Assembly: GCF_900101685.1 (NCBI RefSeq)
Contig: NZ_FMZZ01000013.1
Location: 62,001-126,000 of the forward strand
From: Actinokineospora iranica
GTDB taxonomy: Bacteria > Actinomycetota > Actinomycetes > Mycobacteriales > Pseudonocardiaceae
DNA length: 64,000 bases
Reading direction: 5' to 3'
Below are positions 47,917-57,481 of the stretch, in pieces. A model generated the notes under the pieces. It saw only the letters and a program-made list of their open reading frames with translations, had not been told where the DNA came from and ran no database searches. A program made the translations under genes and the position numbers. Numbering within the stretch: the first letter of the stretch is position 1; every line of letters starts with the position of its first letter.

Positions 47917-48690
47917 CTGTTCGCCGACGCGCCACAGCCCGGTTGGAGCGCCTCGGCGCATGCGTGGTCCCGCGCCGCCCGGCTCGCGCTGGACCTTGTC
48001 GGGCGAGGAACGGTGCTGCCGTGGGTCACCGCGGCCCCCGTGCTCCGCGATCGAGACGATTCCGGCTTGGTCCCGGTCGACCTCGACGAGGCGGTGTGCG
48101 GGTTCCTCGACGCGGTCGCCGACCGGCTCCTGGCCACGTCCGCCTCGCAGTACTTCGCCGGAACCGCTCCGTTCACGGTGCCGTTTCCGGCGGCGGTCGC
48201 CTGCGACGATCCGGCAGAGGCCGGGGCCATCCAGTCCTGGGTCGACGACATCCACCAAGCAGTCGAACACGATGTCGGACCGCAGGTCGTCCTGTGCCTC
48301 GCGCCACCGCGCAGCAGCACGGCCACGGACGTGCCCGCCACCGTGCTGCTCAACGCCATCCCAGACAACCCCGACACCGCGGTCGCGGCGTCGGCGGTCT
48401 GGCGCGGCGAGGCCCGGCCGTGCGCACCGGATCGGCATCTGCGTGCACGCGTGCGTCGTTTGTTGCGCATCGCCGCCCGGACCCTGCCCTCGCTCGGCGA
48501 TCTCGCCGAGAAGGCGTACCCCACCGACGGTCTCCTCGGCTCCGCCGACGTCAGCGCGCTGCGGGGGAAGGCCGGGAAACGACTGCGGGAACTCGGTATC
48601 GCGATCCACTGGCACAAGGACTGGGTCACCGGCGCCGACTTCGGTCTGACCGCGGTGGTGGGGACCGGCTCGCACGACAAGCAGCTCACC
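47917..48690 (+). pseudogene. Internal fragment of a probable SNF2/DEAD-type helicase gene
   Basis: An uninterrupted frame of about 258 codons has no start and no proper end. It reads A-R-L-A-L-D-L-V-G-R-G-T-V-L-P-W-V, F-L-D-A-V-A-D-R-L-L and R-T-L-P-S-L-G-D-L-A, which resembles the SNF2-associated N-terminal region of actinobacterial helicases. The left end is cut by the IS leader and the right end runs into the WS/DGAT pseudogene at about 48690. The family call is tentative; the truncation is clear. Confidence 0.5.
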
Positions 48691-49689
48691 GGCGAACCGG
48701 CGGGAAACTGGACGCGGTCAGCGCCACGCCGCGGCGGTTGCCCAGCCGCGCGAGGCACATCGCGCCGAGCGCCGGCGGGAGGTCTTCTACGAGCGCGCGC
48801 AGCGCGGGTCGGCGGGCGGCCATTTTGCGGCGGGACGCCGCGCGCGTCACGGCCGCCAGCCGCCGCAGGGAATCGGGTTCCCCGCAGGGCAGCGCGACGC
48901 GCATCAGGCCGATCAAGGTGCCCGCCGCCGGTTGGTCTTCGCTGTCCCTTCTGGTGTCCACTGGCATGCACACCGGCAGCGTCGCGCCGGTGAACTCCGC
49001 CGTCGGGGACCAGTGCCGCAGCGCCCCGGGGCGGGCGGCTAGATGCGCCTGGCCGATGGTGGCCCCGCTCGCGGCGCTGATCCTGCGCAGGTCGCTCAGC
49101 GGCGCGCTTCGCCAGGTGAGGCGGCGCTCCGCGTCCGGGGCGGGTGCCAGCGCGGCGATTCTCGGCGCGGGCGCCAGCGTCACGGCGAGATCGGGCAGGG
49201 TCCCCAGCGCGTGCCAGGGGCGGGGTTTTCTCGGCTGGCTCTTCCACGTCGCGGACCGGTCGCCGAAGACCACTTCGAGGGTGCGCAGCAGGGCGACCCC
49301 GTCCTGGGCGGCGTGGTGGACGAGGCAGCCCACACCCCCGGTCTCGCCATCGCCGGGAAGCAGCCACATCCGCCACAGCGGCCGGTGGCGCTCCGGTCCG
49401 GTCCCAGCCAGGCGGTCGCGGGCTCTGGCCGGGCCAAGCCCGAGGGCAGCACGTCGATGTGCACGTCCAGGTCGACCTCGGCGGGCTCCCACTGCGGCTC
49501 ACTCCCCCGCGCGAGCCGGTGGGTGAGCGCGGGCAGGTGCGCGAGCCGCCTCCCCACCAGGGCGCGCAGCGTGTCGATGGGCGGCGGTGTGCCCGTGAGC
49601 CGCAGCAGGACGCCGAAATAGAGGCTCGCCGAGGAACCGGTCGCCTCCTGCATCGCCAGAAACACCCGCGTCAGCGAGTCGACCCGCAA
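48686..49689 (-). pseudogene. WS/DGAT-type acyltransferase, frameshifted and 3'-truncated
   Basis: The N-terminal 80 codons from 49689 read S-L-T-R-V-F-L-A-M-Q-E-A-T and V-D-L-D-V-H-I-D-V-L-P. Near 49430 the coding moves to another frame: P-L-W-R-M-W-L-L-P-G, then the active site V-H-H-A-A-Q-D-G-V, then G-L-M-R-V-A-L-P-C-G-E. It ends where SNF2-like sequence starts on the other strand, short of the usual C-terminus. It follows the alcohol dehydrogenase gene by 72 bases, so it may once have been the last gene of that operon. Confidence 0.72.
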
Positions 49690-49761
49690 CGACGCGGAAT
49701 CGACGTCAGCGGTCGTCCTGAGTCTGAGGTTAAAGGGACGCGGGGTTGGGCGCTCGGCAAT

Positions 49762-50865
49762 TCAGCGCTCTTGGTCGGGGATGACCACGGCCTTGGGGCG
49801 GTCGCGGTGGGCGGATTCCGCGACGGCGGTGTCGATCTCGCCCAGTGGGTAGGTGGCGATGAGTTTGTCGAAGGGGAAGCGCCCTTGGCGGTGCAGGGCG
49901 ATGAGGGTCGGGATGAAGTCCGCCGGACGGCTGTCCCCTTCGACGATGCCGCGGATCTGGCGGCTGAACAGCAGGGCGCTCATGTCCAGGCTGACCTCCG
50001 TGCCGACTGCGGCCGCGCCCAGGTGACCGCAGATTCCGCCGTAGTCCAAGCAGTCGACGGCGTGGCGGAGGATCGCGGGCGCCGCCGTGGTCTCCAGGCT
50101 GTGGTCCGCTCCGCCGCCGGTGATGTCCTGGATGTCGGCGACGACGTGGTCGGTGACCGGCAGGGTGTGGGTGGCCCCGAGTTCGGCGGCGAAGCGGAGC
50201 TTGGCCGGGTCGCGGCCCACCACGATGATGGTCGTGCAGCCGCTGAGCGCCGCGGCCAGCACGGCCGCGCAGGCGACCGACCCGGTGCCGAAGACCGCGA
50301 TGCTGCTGCCCGCCGGGCAGCGCAGGGAGTTGAGCACGCTGCCTGCGCCGGTTTGGATTCCGCAGGCCAGCGGCCCCAGCAGGGACAGCGGCAGGTCGGT
50401 GGGCACCTGGATGGCGTTGGCGCTGGTTGCGATGGCGTGCGTGGCGAATGAGGACTGGCCGAAGAACCGGCCGCGCACCGGGGTGGTCCCTCGGCGCAGC
50501 GGGGTCGACCCGTCGGGTCGGACGCCGGAGAAGTTGCGGGCCATGAACCGCGCGCACAGCGCCGGGCGGCCCTGCGCGCAGCGGCGGCAGGCGCCGCAGT
50601 GGTCGAAGGTGAGCACGACGTGGTCGCCCGGCCGCAGGTGCTCGACGCCAGCGCCGACGTCCTCGACCACCCCGGCCCCCTCGTGGCCGAGGACGGCGGG
50701 CAGCGGCACCGGCAGCCCCTGGTCGCGCGCCACCAGGTCGGTGTGGCAGACCCCGACGCCCGCCAGCCGCACCAGGATCTCGCCGGGGCGGGGGGCTTCC
50801 AGGTCGAGTTCGCCAAGCGTGAACGGCGCGCCGGTGCGCTCGGTGACGGCGGCTTCGACTTTCAT
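49762..50865 (-). CDS. Zinc-dependent alcohol dehydrogenase (aryl/benzyl type), 367 aa
   Basis: The catalytic zinc ligands are in G-V-C-H-T-D-L and G-H-E-G-A-G. The structural zinc loop is H-C-G-A-C-R-R-C-A-Q-G-R-P-A-L-C. The NAD site G-T-G-S-V-A-C-A-A-V follows. Length and the loop R-N-F-S-G fit aryl-alcohol and benzyl-alcohol dehydrogenases of the MDR family, which interconvert aromatic or prenyl alcohols and aldehydes. The ATG overlaps the SDR stop. It is the last intact gene of the salicylate operon. Confidence 0.85.
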   Translation of the reverse strand: MKVEAAVTERTGAPFTLGELDLEAPRPGEILVRLAGVGVCHTDLVARDQGLPVPLPAVLGHEGAGVVEDVGAGVEHLRPGDHVVLTFDHCGACRRCAQGRPALCARFMARNFSGVRPDGSTPLRRGTTPVRGRFFGQSSFATHAIATSANAIQVPTDLPLSLLGPLACGIQTGAGSVLNSLRCPAGSSIAVFGTGSVACAAVLAAALSGCTTIIVVGRDPAKLRFAAELGATHTLPVTDHVVADIQDITGGGADHSLETTAAPAILRHAVDCLDYGGICGHLGAAAVGTEVSLDMSALLFSRQIRGIVEGDSRPADFIPTLIALHRQGRFPFDKLIATYPLGEIDTAVAESAHRDRPKAVVIPDQER

Positions 50866-51785
50866 CGTGCATCGGCCTTCCTGGAGCAGGCGAGGGCGGC
50901 GAGGGCGTCCCTGGCGGTGAGGTACTGCCCGGACAGCGGGTCCGCCGCGCCGGTGAGCAGCAGGGCCAGCGTGGTCACGGCGGTGCGCAGCGGTGTGAGC
51001 CCGCCGCTGTCGGCTTGGTCGCGCAGCCACGCGGCGATCGCCCGCGCCGCCGGGCCGTGGCGCTCGGCGAACCGGTGCGGGTCCTCGGCCATCCCGACGT
51101 CGAGGAGCCCAGGGTGGTAGGCGAACACCGACACCGCGTGCCTGCGCAGTTCGACGGCCAGGTTCTCGGTGAGGGTGATGACTGCGGCCTTGGAGACCGA
51201 GTACGCGCTGGCCAGGGGCCAGCGGGTGCGTCCGGCGCTGCTGACGACGTTGACGATCCGACCGGCGCGGTGGGCGGTCATGTGCGGCAGCACGGCCCGG
51301 CAGCCGCGCAGCACCCCGCGCAGGTTGACCTCCATCGCGTGCCACCACGACCGCTCGTCGAGCGTCCACGTCGGACCGAGCGGGCCGAACACCGCCGCGT
51401 TGTTCACCAGCGCGTCCACCCGGCCGAAGCGGCGCAGGGCCGCCGCCGCGACCCGGTCCATCGCGGCGGGGTCGGTGAGGTCGCCGGGAACGGCCAGGAC
51501 CCGGTCGGCAGGCACGCCGAGGCCCGCGGCGGCCCGGTCGAGCGCGTCGGGGTCGCGCCCGGTGAGGACCACCCGCGCGCCCGCCTGGGCCAGCGCCCGG
51601 CTGACCGCCCTGCCGAAGCCGCCCGCCGCCCCGGTGACGACCACCGTGCTGCCGGTCAGCCCCGCGAGCCGCGGATCGGCCGAACCAGCCTGGTCAGCCG
51701 AATCACCCTCGCCTGCCGGGTCAGCCGGATCGGCTCGGCCAGCCGGGGCGACGGGGCTGAGCGGGTCGCCGGGTGGCCCGCTCAT
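50862..51785 (-). CDS. Short-chain dehydrogenase/reductase, 307 aa
   Basis: After a Pro/Asp/Ala-rich leader of about 45 residues, the Rossmann motif T-G-A-A-G-G-F-G-R appears, then N-N-A-A-V, the catalytic Ser in V-V-S-S-A-G and Y-S-V-S-K as the Tyr-Lys pair. This is the classical SDR plan. The substrate is unknown; by operon it acts on an aromatic or terpenoid alcohol/ketone. The ATG overlaps the acyltransferase stop as ATGA. Confidence 0.85.
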   Translation of the reverse strand: MSGPPGDPLSPVAPAGRADPADPAGEGDSADQAGSADPRLAGLTGSTVVVTGAAGGFGRAVSRALAQAGARVVLTGRDPDALDRAAAGLGVPADRVLAVPGDLTDPAAMDRVAAAALRRFGRVDALVNNAAVFGPLGPTWTLDERSWWHAMEVNLRGVLRGCRAVLPHMTAHRAGRIVNVVSSAGRTRWPLASAYSVSKAAVITLTENLAVELRRHAVSVFAYHPGLLDVGMAEDPHRFAERHGPAARAIAAWLRDQADSGGLTPLRTAVTTLALLLTGAADPLSGQYLTARDALAALACSRKADAR

Positions 51786-53116
51786 GGCCGGGTCACCCCG
51801 CTCGGCGGGGTGGCGGCCTCGGCCGCGGTGGCGGGCTCGCCCGTTTCTGGCAGGCCGAGGTCCGCCGCCATCTCGGTGAGGGCTTGGCGCCAGCGGTCGG
51901 GGATCGTGTCGGCGTGCGGGAGCGCGCGGTCGACCTGGAAGCAGACCGAGGCGGCGTCCGCGTACTGGAACAGGGCCACCGTCATCGGGAACCCGTCCGG
52001 ACAGCAGATCAGCGGGTCGACCTGGCGCACCGGGTCCCGCCCCAGCCGCAGCGGCTGCCGCAGCGCGAAGATCGAGCCGACGACGCTCTGCCGGTCCGGC
52101 GCCGCGCCGAGGGTGGTCACCAGGTCCAGGGCCGGTCGGGGCAGCGCGTCCAGGACGCGCCGCAGGGCCACCCGGTTCCCCGGCGCCTTGAGGGGCGCGG
52201 TAGCCGTCACCGTGCGTGCGAGACGGCGCAGCGGGGTGGTCGACAACCCGCCCGGGACCGTGACCCGGCCGAGGAAAAACCGGTTTCCCGGCAGGTCGCG
52301 TTCCTCCGCGGCGCGCAGGTTCAGCGGCACCATGATCGGCAGTGGCACGCCGTCCGCGGGCGGCCAGTGCGCGCCTGCCCACTGGGCCACCGCGTGGCCC
52401 AGTGCGGCGAGGTGCACGTCGTTCACGCTGGCTCCGAACGCGGCGCCGATCGCCCGCAGCAGGTCGGCGGGCACTGTTTTCCAGCGCACGGCGCGCTCGC
52501 CGGACAGCGGGTGCCTCGGCCATCCCCAGACGCCGTGCCCGCGCGTGCTCTGCCACACCTGGTCGAGGGCGGCGGCGAACTCGACCGCGGCCACCGGCTG
52601 CGGCGCGGTGAGCGCTGGTGTCACGGCAGAGGACTCCACCAGCGGCTCCGGGCCGAACAGGCCCTCCAAGACCGCCACGATGGCGCCCGCGTCCTGCACG
52701 TCGTGCTGGGTGAGGTAGAACAGCGCGTAGCCGCCGGGGGCGTGGCCGCGCAGCAGCCACAGCCGCCAGGGCGGCGCGTCCGGGGGCAGCTCGGTGAACC
52801 GCAGGTGGTGCACGGCGGCTTCAAGGCACCCGGCGCCTTCCGGGAGCGGGTGGTCGACGACGTGCACGCCCGGGTCGGATCGCCCGGTGGCCCACCGGAC
52901 CGCGCCGGGCGGCCCGGTGAGGAAGTGCGCCAGGCCGGGGATCCTGGGCAGCCGGTCGGCGACGTGGGCGCGCAACGCCGCGATGTCCGGCGCGGCGCCG
53001 GACAGGTGCAGCACGGCCCCCACGTTCGCCGAGGCGCCCGAATGCGAAGGGGCGACGGCCGCTTGATGGAACATCAGGTCGAGCGGGCCGGGAGGACGGG
53101 TGCTCGCCGAGGTCAT
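51782..53116 (-). CDS. WS/DGAT-family protein with altered active site, 444 aa
   Basis: GGAGGA precedes the ATG at 53116. The overall pattern is of a WS/DGAT acyltransferase: an N-terminal S-A-N-V-G-A-V-L-H-L, W-R-L-W-L-L-R-G, and later N-D-V-H-L-A-A-L and N-R-F-F-L-G-R-V-T-V-P. The active site reads T-Q-H-D-V-Q-D-A-G, so the first His of H-H-x-x-x-D-G is Gln and the last Gly is Ala. The second His, held to be catalytic in this superfamily, remains. It sits between the CoA ligase and SDR genes, so it may pass a ligase-made acyl-CoA to an alcohol. Confidence 0.78.
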   Translation of the reverse strand: MTSASTRPPGPLDLMFHQAAVAPSHSGASANVGAVLHLSGAAPDIAALRAHVADRLPRIPGLAHFLTGPPGAVRWATGRSDPGVHVVDHPLPEGAGCLEAAVHHLRFTELPPDAPPWRLWLLRGHAPGGYALFYLTQHDVQDAGAIVAVLEGLFGPEPLVESSAVTPALTAPQPVAAVEFAAALDQVWQSTRGHGVWGWPRHPLSGERAVRWKTVPADLLRAIGAAFGASVNDVHLAALGHAVAQWAGAHWPPADGVPLPIMVPLNLRAAEERDLPGNRFFLGRVTVPGGLSTTPLRRLARTVTATAPLKAPGNRVALRRVLDALPRPALDLVTTLGAAPDRQSVVGSIFALRQPLRLGRDPVRQVDPLICCPDGFPMTVALFQYADAASVCFQVDRALPHADTIPDRWRQALTEMAADLGLPETGEPATAAEAATPPSGVTRP

Positions 53117-54738
53117 GGTTCCTCCCCAGATGCCGCGTCGTCGGTATTGCTTGCCGCCGCGGCGGCAAGCAGGTCGATCACCATGGCGCGCACCGCCTCC
53201 CGCCGGAGCTTCCCGTTGCCGGTGGTGGGCAGCGCGTCGACCACCAGGACCCGGCACGGGCGCTTGAACGCGGGCAGCCCCGCGTGGCAGAACTCGCGCA
53301 GGTCGTCGGGGTCCAGGCTCGCGTCCGCGGCGGCCACCACGCAGGCCACCGGTTTGTCCAGGCCGTCCGCGTCCGGTGCCGCCACCACCGCCGCCTGGCC
53401 GACCCCGGGGTGCCGCAGCAGGTGGGCCTCGACCTCGGCGGGCGAGACCCACAGGCCGCCGCTTTTGATCACCTCGGTGGTCCGGCCGAGATAGGTGTAG
53501 TGGTCGTCAGCGCCGCGGGTGACCAGGTCGCCGGTGTTCACCCACGCGCCGTGGAAGACGCGCCAGCCTTCCGCCACCCGCCCCCAGTAGCCGGTAGCCG
53601 CGGACGGGGCGCGCACGTGCAGCGTCCCGGGCCGCCCGACCGGAGCCGGGGAGCCGTCCTCGGCGACCACCCGCAGCCGGTAGCCGGGCACGGCGGCTCC
53701 GGTGCTGCCCGGCCGGGTCCGCCCCGGCCGGTTGGACAGGAAGATGTGCAAAGTCTCCGTGCTGCCCAGCCCGTCGACCAAGTCGACGCCGAACCGGTCG
53801 CGCACCCTGCGGTGCAACTCCGCGGGCAGCGTCTCCCCCGCCGACACGGCCAGGCGCACCGAGGCGAACACGTCGGCCGCGATGTCCGGCTCGCGCAGCA
53901 GCGCGGCGTAGGAGGTGGGGACTCCGAAGAACACCGTGGGCCGGTCGGCGACCAGGCGGCGGGCCACCACGGCCGCAGTCGGCCGGGCGGGTTCGAGCAC
54001 GGCCGCCGCGCCCGCGGCCAACGGCAGGAAGCAGGAGTTCCCCAGGCCGTAGGCGAAAGACAGCTTGGCCACGGAGAAGCAGCGGTCCGTCTCGCCGAGC
54101 CCGAGCACCTGCCGCCCATAGGACTCGGCCACGAACCGGATGCTGCCGTGCCGGTGCATCGCGGCCTTGGGCGTGCCCGTGGTGCCCGAGGTGTACAACC
54201 ACAGCGCCGGTGAGTCCTCTGTGGTCCGGTCCGGGGCGGCGTCGTCCGGCCCGCTCGGCGATTCGGCCTGCCGCAGGAACTCGCGCCAAAGAAACCACGT
54301 CAACCGGTCCGGTGGGCGGAACTCTGGTTCACCGGTGAACACCACCGCGCGCAAATCCGGGAGGTCCTGGGCCAGGGCCTGGCGCGTCTGCTCGCCCTGG
54401 GTGTCGCCGACGACGAGGACGCGGGCCCGGCAGTCGTGCAGCACGGCGGCCAGTTCGCCCGCGGTGTAGAAGGCGGGTGCCGGGACGGCGATGGCGCCGC
54501 AGCGCAGCACCGACAGCAGGGCCACGAGCAGGTCAGCGGAGTCAGCGGCGTAGAGCACCACGCGCTCCTCCGGCCGCAGACCCGCGGCGCGCCACTGGCT
54601 CGCGGCCGATTCCACCCGGCGGTGCAGGGTGCGGTAGTCCAGGCGCCCCCCGGCTTCCACGACGGCGGTGCGCTCGCCGAGCCCGGCCTCGATTCGGCGG
54701 TCCAGCAGGTATGCCGAGGCGTTCATCGACTGGCTCAT
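53113..54738 (-). CDS. Benzoate-type aryl-CoA ligase (AMP-forming), 541 aa
   Basis: The adenylate-forming core is complete: P-loop-like L-Y-T-S-G-T-T-G-T-P-K-A-A, the family's F-A-Y-G-L-G-N-S, G-S-T-E-T-L-H-I-F-L-S-N-R-P-G, which is a benzoate-CoA ligase pattern, N-T-G-D-L-V-T-R, and the C-terminal lysine in T-G-N-G-K-L-R-R. With salicylate synthase in the same operon, salicylate is the expected substrate, giving salicyl-CoA. Its stop overlaps the WS/DGAT gene. Substrate choice is inference. Confidence 0.86.
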   Translation of the reverse strand: MSQSMNASAYLLDRRIEAGLGERTAVVEAGGRLDYRTLHRRVESAASQWRAAGLRPEERVVLYAADSADLLVALLSVLRCGAIAVPAPAFYTAGELAAVLHDCRARVLVVGDTQGEQTRQALAQDLPDLRAVVFTGEPEFRPPDRLTWFLWREFLRQAESPSGPDDAAPDRTTEDSPALWLYTSGTTGTPKAAMHRHGSIRFVAESYGRQVLGLGETDRCFSVAKLSFAYGLGNSCFLPLAAGAAAVLEPARPTAAVVARRLVADRPTVFFGVPTSYAALLREPDIAADVFASVRLAVSAGETLPAELHRRVRDRFGVDLVDGLGSTETLHIFLSNRPGRTRPGSTGAAVPGYRLRVVAEDGSPAPVGRPGTLHVRAPSAATGYWGRVAEGWRVFHGAWVNTGDLVTRGADDHYTYLGRTTEVIKSGGLWVSPAEVEAHLLRHPGVGQAAVVAAPDADGLDKPVACVVAAADASLDPDDLREFCHAGLPAFKRPCRVLVVDALPTTGNGKLRREAVRAMVIDLLAAAAASNTDDAASGEEP

Positions 54739-54787
54739 GGCGACCTCCGGCTCGTCAGGGAATGCTTGCGGGTGAAGGACTTCGCGG

Positions 54788-55516
54788 TCAGGCGGGTGTC
54801 CACGGGCGCTCCCATCGGTCGGCGTAGGCGACCTCGCGCACCGGGTCCCTCCGGTTCACGGTGAGCGGCTGGGCGGGCCAGCCGAGTGGGACCACGGCGG
54901 CGGGGACGACCTCGGCCGGTATGCCGAGCAGTGTCCGCAACTCGTCGGCGACCCCGTTGCCCGCGCTCAGACAAGCCGCTTCGGGAAGCTCGTCCACCGC
55001 CTGCAGGGTGGTCAGGGCGCCGCCGAGCCCGATGGCCCGCGCGGCCACCAGGAGGTTCTGCACGGCGGGGTAGATGGACGCCCCGCCGTAGAAGTTGGCC
55101 GGGTTGGCCGGAATCGGGAGGAAACAGGCCACGACCACCACGGGGACCGCGTCGAGGGACCGGGCCAGAAGCTCGCTTTCGCGCACTTGGGCCCGCCGCC
55201 GGTCGTCGGCAGGGAACAGCTCGGGGCGCGCGGCGTCGAGGGCCGCCAACTTCCGCAGCGAGCGGCGGTACCAGACGGTCAGCTCGGCCAGGACGCCTGC
55301 GTCGCGCACCACCACGAATCGCCACGGCTGCCGGTTCTTCGCCGACCCGGCCCGGGTCGCGTGCTCCAGCACGAACTCGATGCTGCGCTGGTCGACGTCG
55401 GCGGCCAGGAAGCGGCGGACCGAGCGCAGGCTGCGCAGGCAGTGGGACACGGCGCTGACGGCAGGCGCGGGAAGCGCTTCGCCGCCGGGTTCGGCGCTGG
55501 GCTCTTGGCGGCTCAC
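54788..55516 (-). CDS. Nitroreductase-family flavoprotein, 242 aa
   Basis: The FMN-binding start S-L-R-S-V-R-R-F, the central A-K-N-R-Q-P-W-R-F-V-V-V segment, the S-I-Y-P-A-V-Q-N-L-L-V-A-A-R helix and G-W-P-A-Q-P near the end define the family. Members reduce nitro groups, quinones or enones, or carry out unusual redox steps in natural-product pathways. The GTG start overlaps the salicylate synthase stop. The role in the pathway is open. Confidence 0.8.
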   Translation of the reverse strand: MSRQEPSAEPGGEALPAPAVSAVSHCLRSLRSVRRFLAADVDQRSIEFVLEHATRAGSAKNRQPWRFVVVRDAGVLAELTVWYRRSLRKLAALDAARPELFPADDRRRAQVRESELLARSLDAVPVVVVACFLPIPANPANFYGGASIYPAVQNLLVAARAIGLGGALTTLQAVDELPEAACLSAGNGVADELRTLLGIPAEVVPAAVVPLGWPAQPLTVNRRDPVREVAYADRWERPWTPA

Positions 55517-56847
55517 GGCGCCTCCAGCGGCACCACATGGGCGGCGATGCCGCGCAGCTTCTCGCAGGTCTCCTCGTACTCGCGCGCGGGCGTCGAGTCG
55601 GCGACGATCCCCGCTCCCGCACGCACCCAGGCCCGGCCCTGCTCGTGAAAGACCGTTCGCAGCACCAGGATCGCGTCCATCGTGCCGGTGTGGTCGGCGA
55701 CCAGGACCGCTCCCCCGTAGAGGCCGCGCGGGCTGTCCTCCAGCTCCGCGATGCGCGACAAGGCGTCGACCTTGTCGACGCCGGTGACCGTCACCGCGGG
55801 GAAGACCGCGTCCAGCGCCTGCCACGCGGTGCGGCCGGGGTCGAGCCTGCCGACCACCGACGAGCCCAGGTGCTGCACCGTGCCGCGTTCCCGGACCGAG
55901 AGGAAATCGTGGACCGCGACCGAATGCGGCGCGCAGACGGCGACGAGCTCGTCGCGGGCGGCGCGAACCGTGATCGCGTGCTCGTAGATCTCCTTGGGGT
56001 CGGCGAGCAGGGTGGCCCGCAGCTGCCGGTCGCGCTCGTCCCCCAGGCCGTGCGCGCGGGTCCCGGCGAGGGGTTCGGCGCAGACCCGGCCCCCCGCGGT
56101 GATCTCAAGCAGCCGCTCCGGGGAGAACCCGACCGCGTGCCGGTCCCCGAGCCGAACCAGGAAGGAATGCGCCAGCGGGTTCGCCGCTCGGCCCTGGATG
56201 TAGGTGCCCACCAGATCGGGGGTGAACTTGACCGGGACGCTGCGGGAGAGCACCACCTTGTGCGCTGCGCCCGCGCGGATCTCGGCGACGCAGCGGCGCA
56301 CCATCTCCTCGAACGCGCCGCGACCGCGGTCGACCTCGACCGGGCGCGGGGTGTAGACCCGGCACGGGTGGGGACCGCTCAGAAAGTCGACGACCTCGAC
56401 AAGCGTGGCGTGCTCGGCACTGCGCACCACGAGCCGGTCGGCGTGGATGACCACTTCGGTGTGCGGGACGACGACATGGACCAGCACCCCGGTGGGCGGC
56501 GGGCCGCCCAGCTCGGCGCGGCCGTGGGAGTAGTCGAACCCGATCCAGCCGTAGGCGGTCCAGTCCCGCACCGGGGAGTTCGCCAGAGCCTCGCGCACGG
56601 CGTCCAGCGCCGCCCTCGGCCTCGGTCGGCGCTGGACGCCGTCGCCGGTCCAGCAGCGGATCTCGTCGTGGTCAACGGTCACCCGCACCACCGCGCCGAG
56701 GCCCACCCGGCACTCGCCGTCGCGTTCGACAAGCACAGCGGAGTCGAACAGGCCGCTCTCGGTCAGGTGGGCCGCCAGAATTCCCGGGGTGAACCGGCCT
56801 TCCAGGCAGGCGGAGACGAAGTTTCGAGATGACGGTGCGGATTCCAT
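55513..56847 (-). CDS. Salicylate synthase (MbtI/Irp9-type), 444 aa
   Basis: This chorismate-utilising enzyme would convert chorismate through isochorismate to salicylate. Length and motifs fit MbtI: H-K-V-V-L-S-R-S-V-P, V-G-F-S-P-E-R-L-L, A-E-P-L-A-G-T-R-A, and the C-terminal A-V-T-V-T-G-V-D-K, R-G-L-Y-G-G-A-V and Y-E-E-T-C-E-K-L. An isochorismate-only synthase is the alternative, but no separate lyase gene is seen and the T-G-V-D-K block resembles the salicylate synthases. ATG at 56847 has AGGACGG upstream. It is the first gene of a six-gene overlapping operon. Confidence 0.85.
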   Translation of the reverse strand: MESAPSSRNFVSACLEGRFTPGILAAHLTESGLFDSAVLVERDGECRVGLGAVVRVTVDHDEIRCWTGDGVQRRPRPRAALDAVREALANSPVRDWTAYGWIGFDYSHGRAELGGPPPTGVLVHVVVPHTEVVIHADRLVVRSAEHATLVEVVDFLSGPHPCRVYTPRPVEVDRGRGAFEEMVRRCVAEIRAGAAHKVVLSRSVPVKFTPDLVGTYIQGRAANPLAHSFLVRLGDRHAVGFSPERLLEITAGGRVCAEPLAGTRAHGLGDERDRQLRATLLADPKEIYEHAITVRAARDELVAVCAPHSVAVHDFLSVRERGTVQHLGSSVVGRLDPGRTAWQALDAVFPAVTVTGVDKVDALSRIAELEDSPRGLYGGAVLVADHTGTMDAILVLRTVFHEQGRAWVRAGAGIVADSTPAREYEETCEKLRGIAAHVVPLEAP

Positions 56848-56968
56848 GCGTTTGTCCGTCCTGATTCCACCGTTGTCCGTCAGCTGTTCCGACACCGCCG
56901 ATCGGGCGGCGGCGTCGGTGGGGCGCCCTTGCGAGCGCGGGGCGGGCAAGGGCGCCCTGCGCCGAGCG

Positions 56969-57481
56969 TCAGGAGGTGACAATGTAAATCGGCTCGAAGA
57001 CGGCGCGAACCCTGGTGACCTGCACGGTGACGCAGTCCTCCAGCGGGTTGGTCGCCTGGGCGATGGCGACCGAGTTCGCCTCACCGGTGAACGTGGCGGT
57101 CAACTCCCGGGTGGAGATGGCGAAATCACCCCGGACCACCTGCGGCGGGCTCGTGTTCAGCTGCAGTATGAAGTGCCCGGTGCCCTGGCCCCACGAGCAC
57201 GATGCGACGCCCGTGGCCTGGTAGGTGAGAACGGCGTCGACCCCGCTGAACGCCGTCCGGCCGACAATGCCCGAGCAGCCCGACGCCGTGCCCCGGCCGC
57301 TGGCCGCAATGGGGGCGGTCGTCACTCCCATTCCCGGGTTGAAGTCGAGAACCGCGCTTCCCGTAGCGCAGGTCACATTCGCGGGCGCGGCGGCGGCGGC
57401 CTGCGCGCTCGGCCCGGGAACCGCGAGCAAGCCGAGTGCCGCCAGTGCGACCGCCGACACACCGAAACGCAATTTCCTCAT
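56969..57481 (-). CDS. Secreted protein, 170 aa, unknown function
   Basis: An AAAAGGAC site precedes the ATG at 57481. The signal peptide (R-K-L-R-F-G-V-S-A-V-A-L-A-A-L-G) ends near A-Q-A. The mature part is strand-rich with five Cys (V-T-C-A-T-G, A-S-G-C-S, A-S-C-S-W, E-D-C-V) and few charges, like small actinobacterial beta-sandwich proteins. It lies upstream of the salicylate operon and divergent from a regulator gene. Function unknown. Confidence 0.68.
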   Translation of the reverse strand: MRKLRFGVSAVALAALGLLAVPGPSAQAAAAAPANVTCATGSAVLDFNPGMGVTTAPIAASGRGTASGCSGIVGRTAFSGVDAVLTYQATGVASCSWGQGTGHFILQLNTSPPQVVRGDFAISTRELTATFTGEANSVAIAQATNPLEDCVTVQVTRVRAVFEPIYIVTS

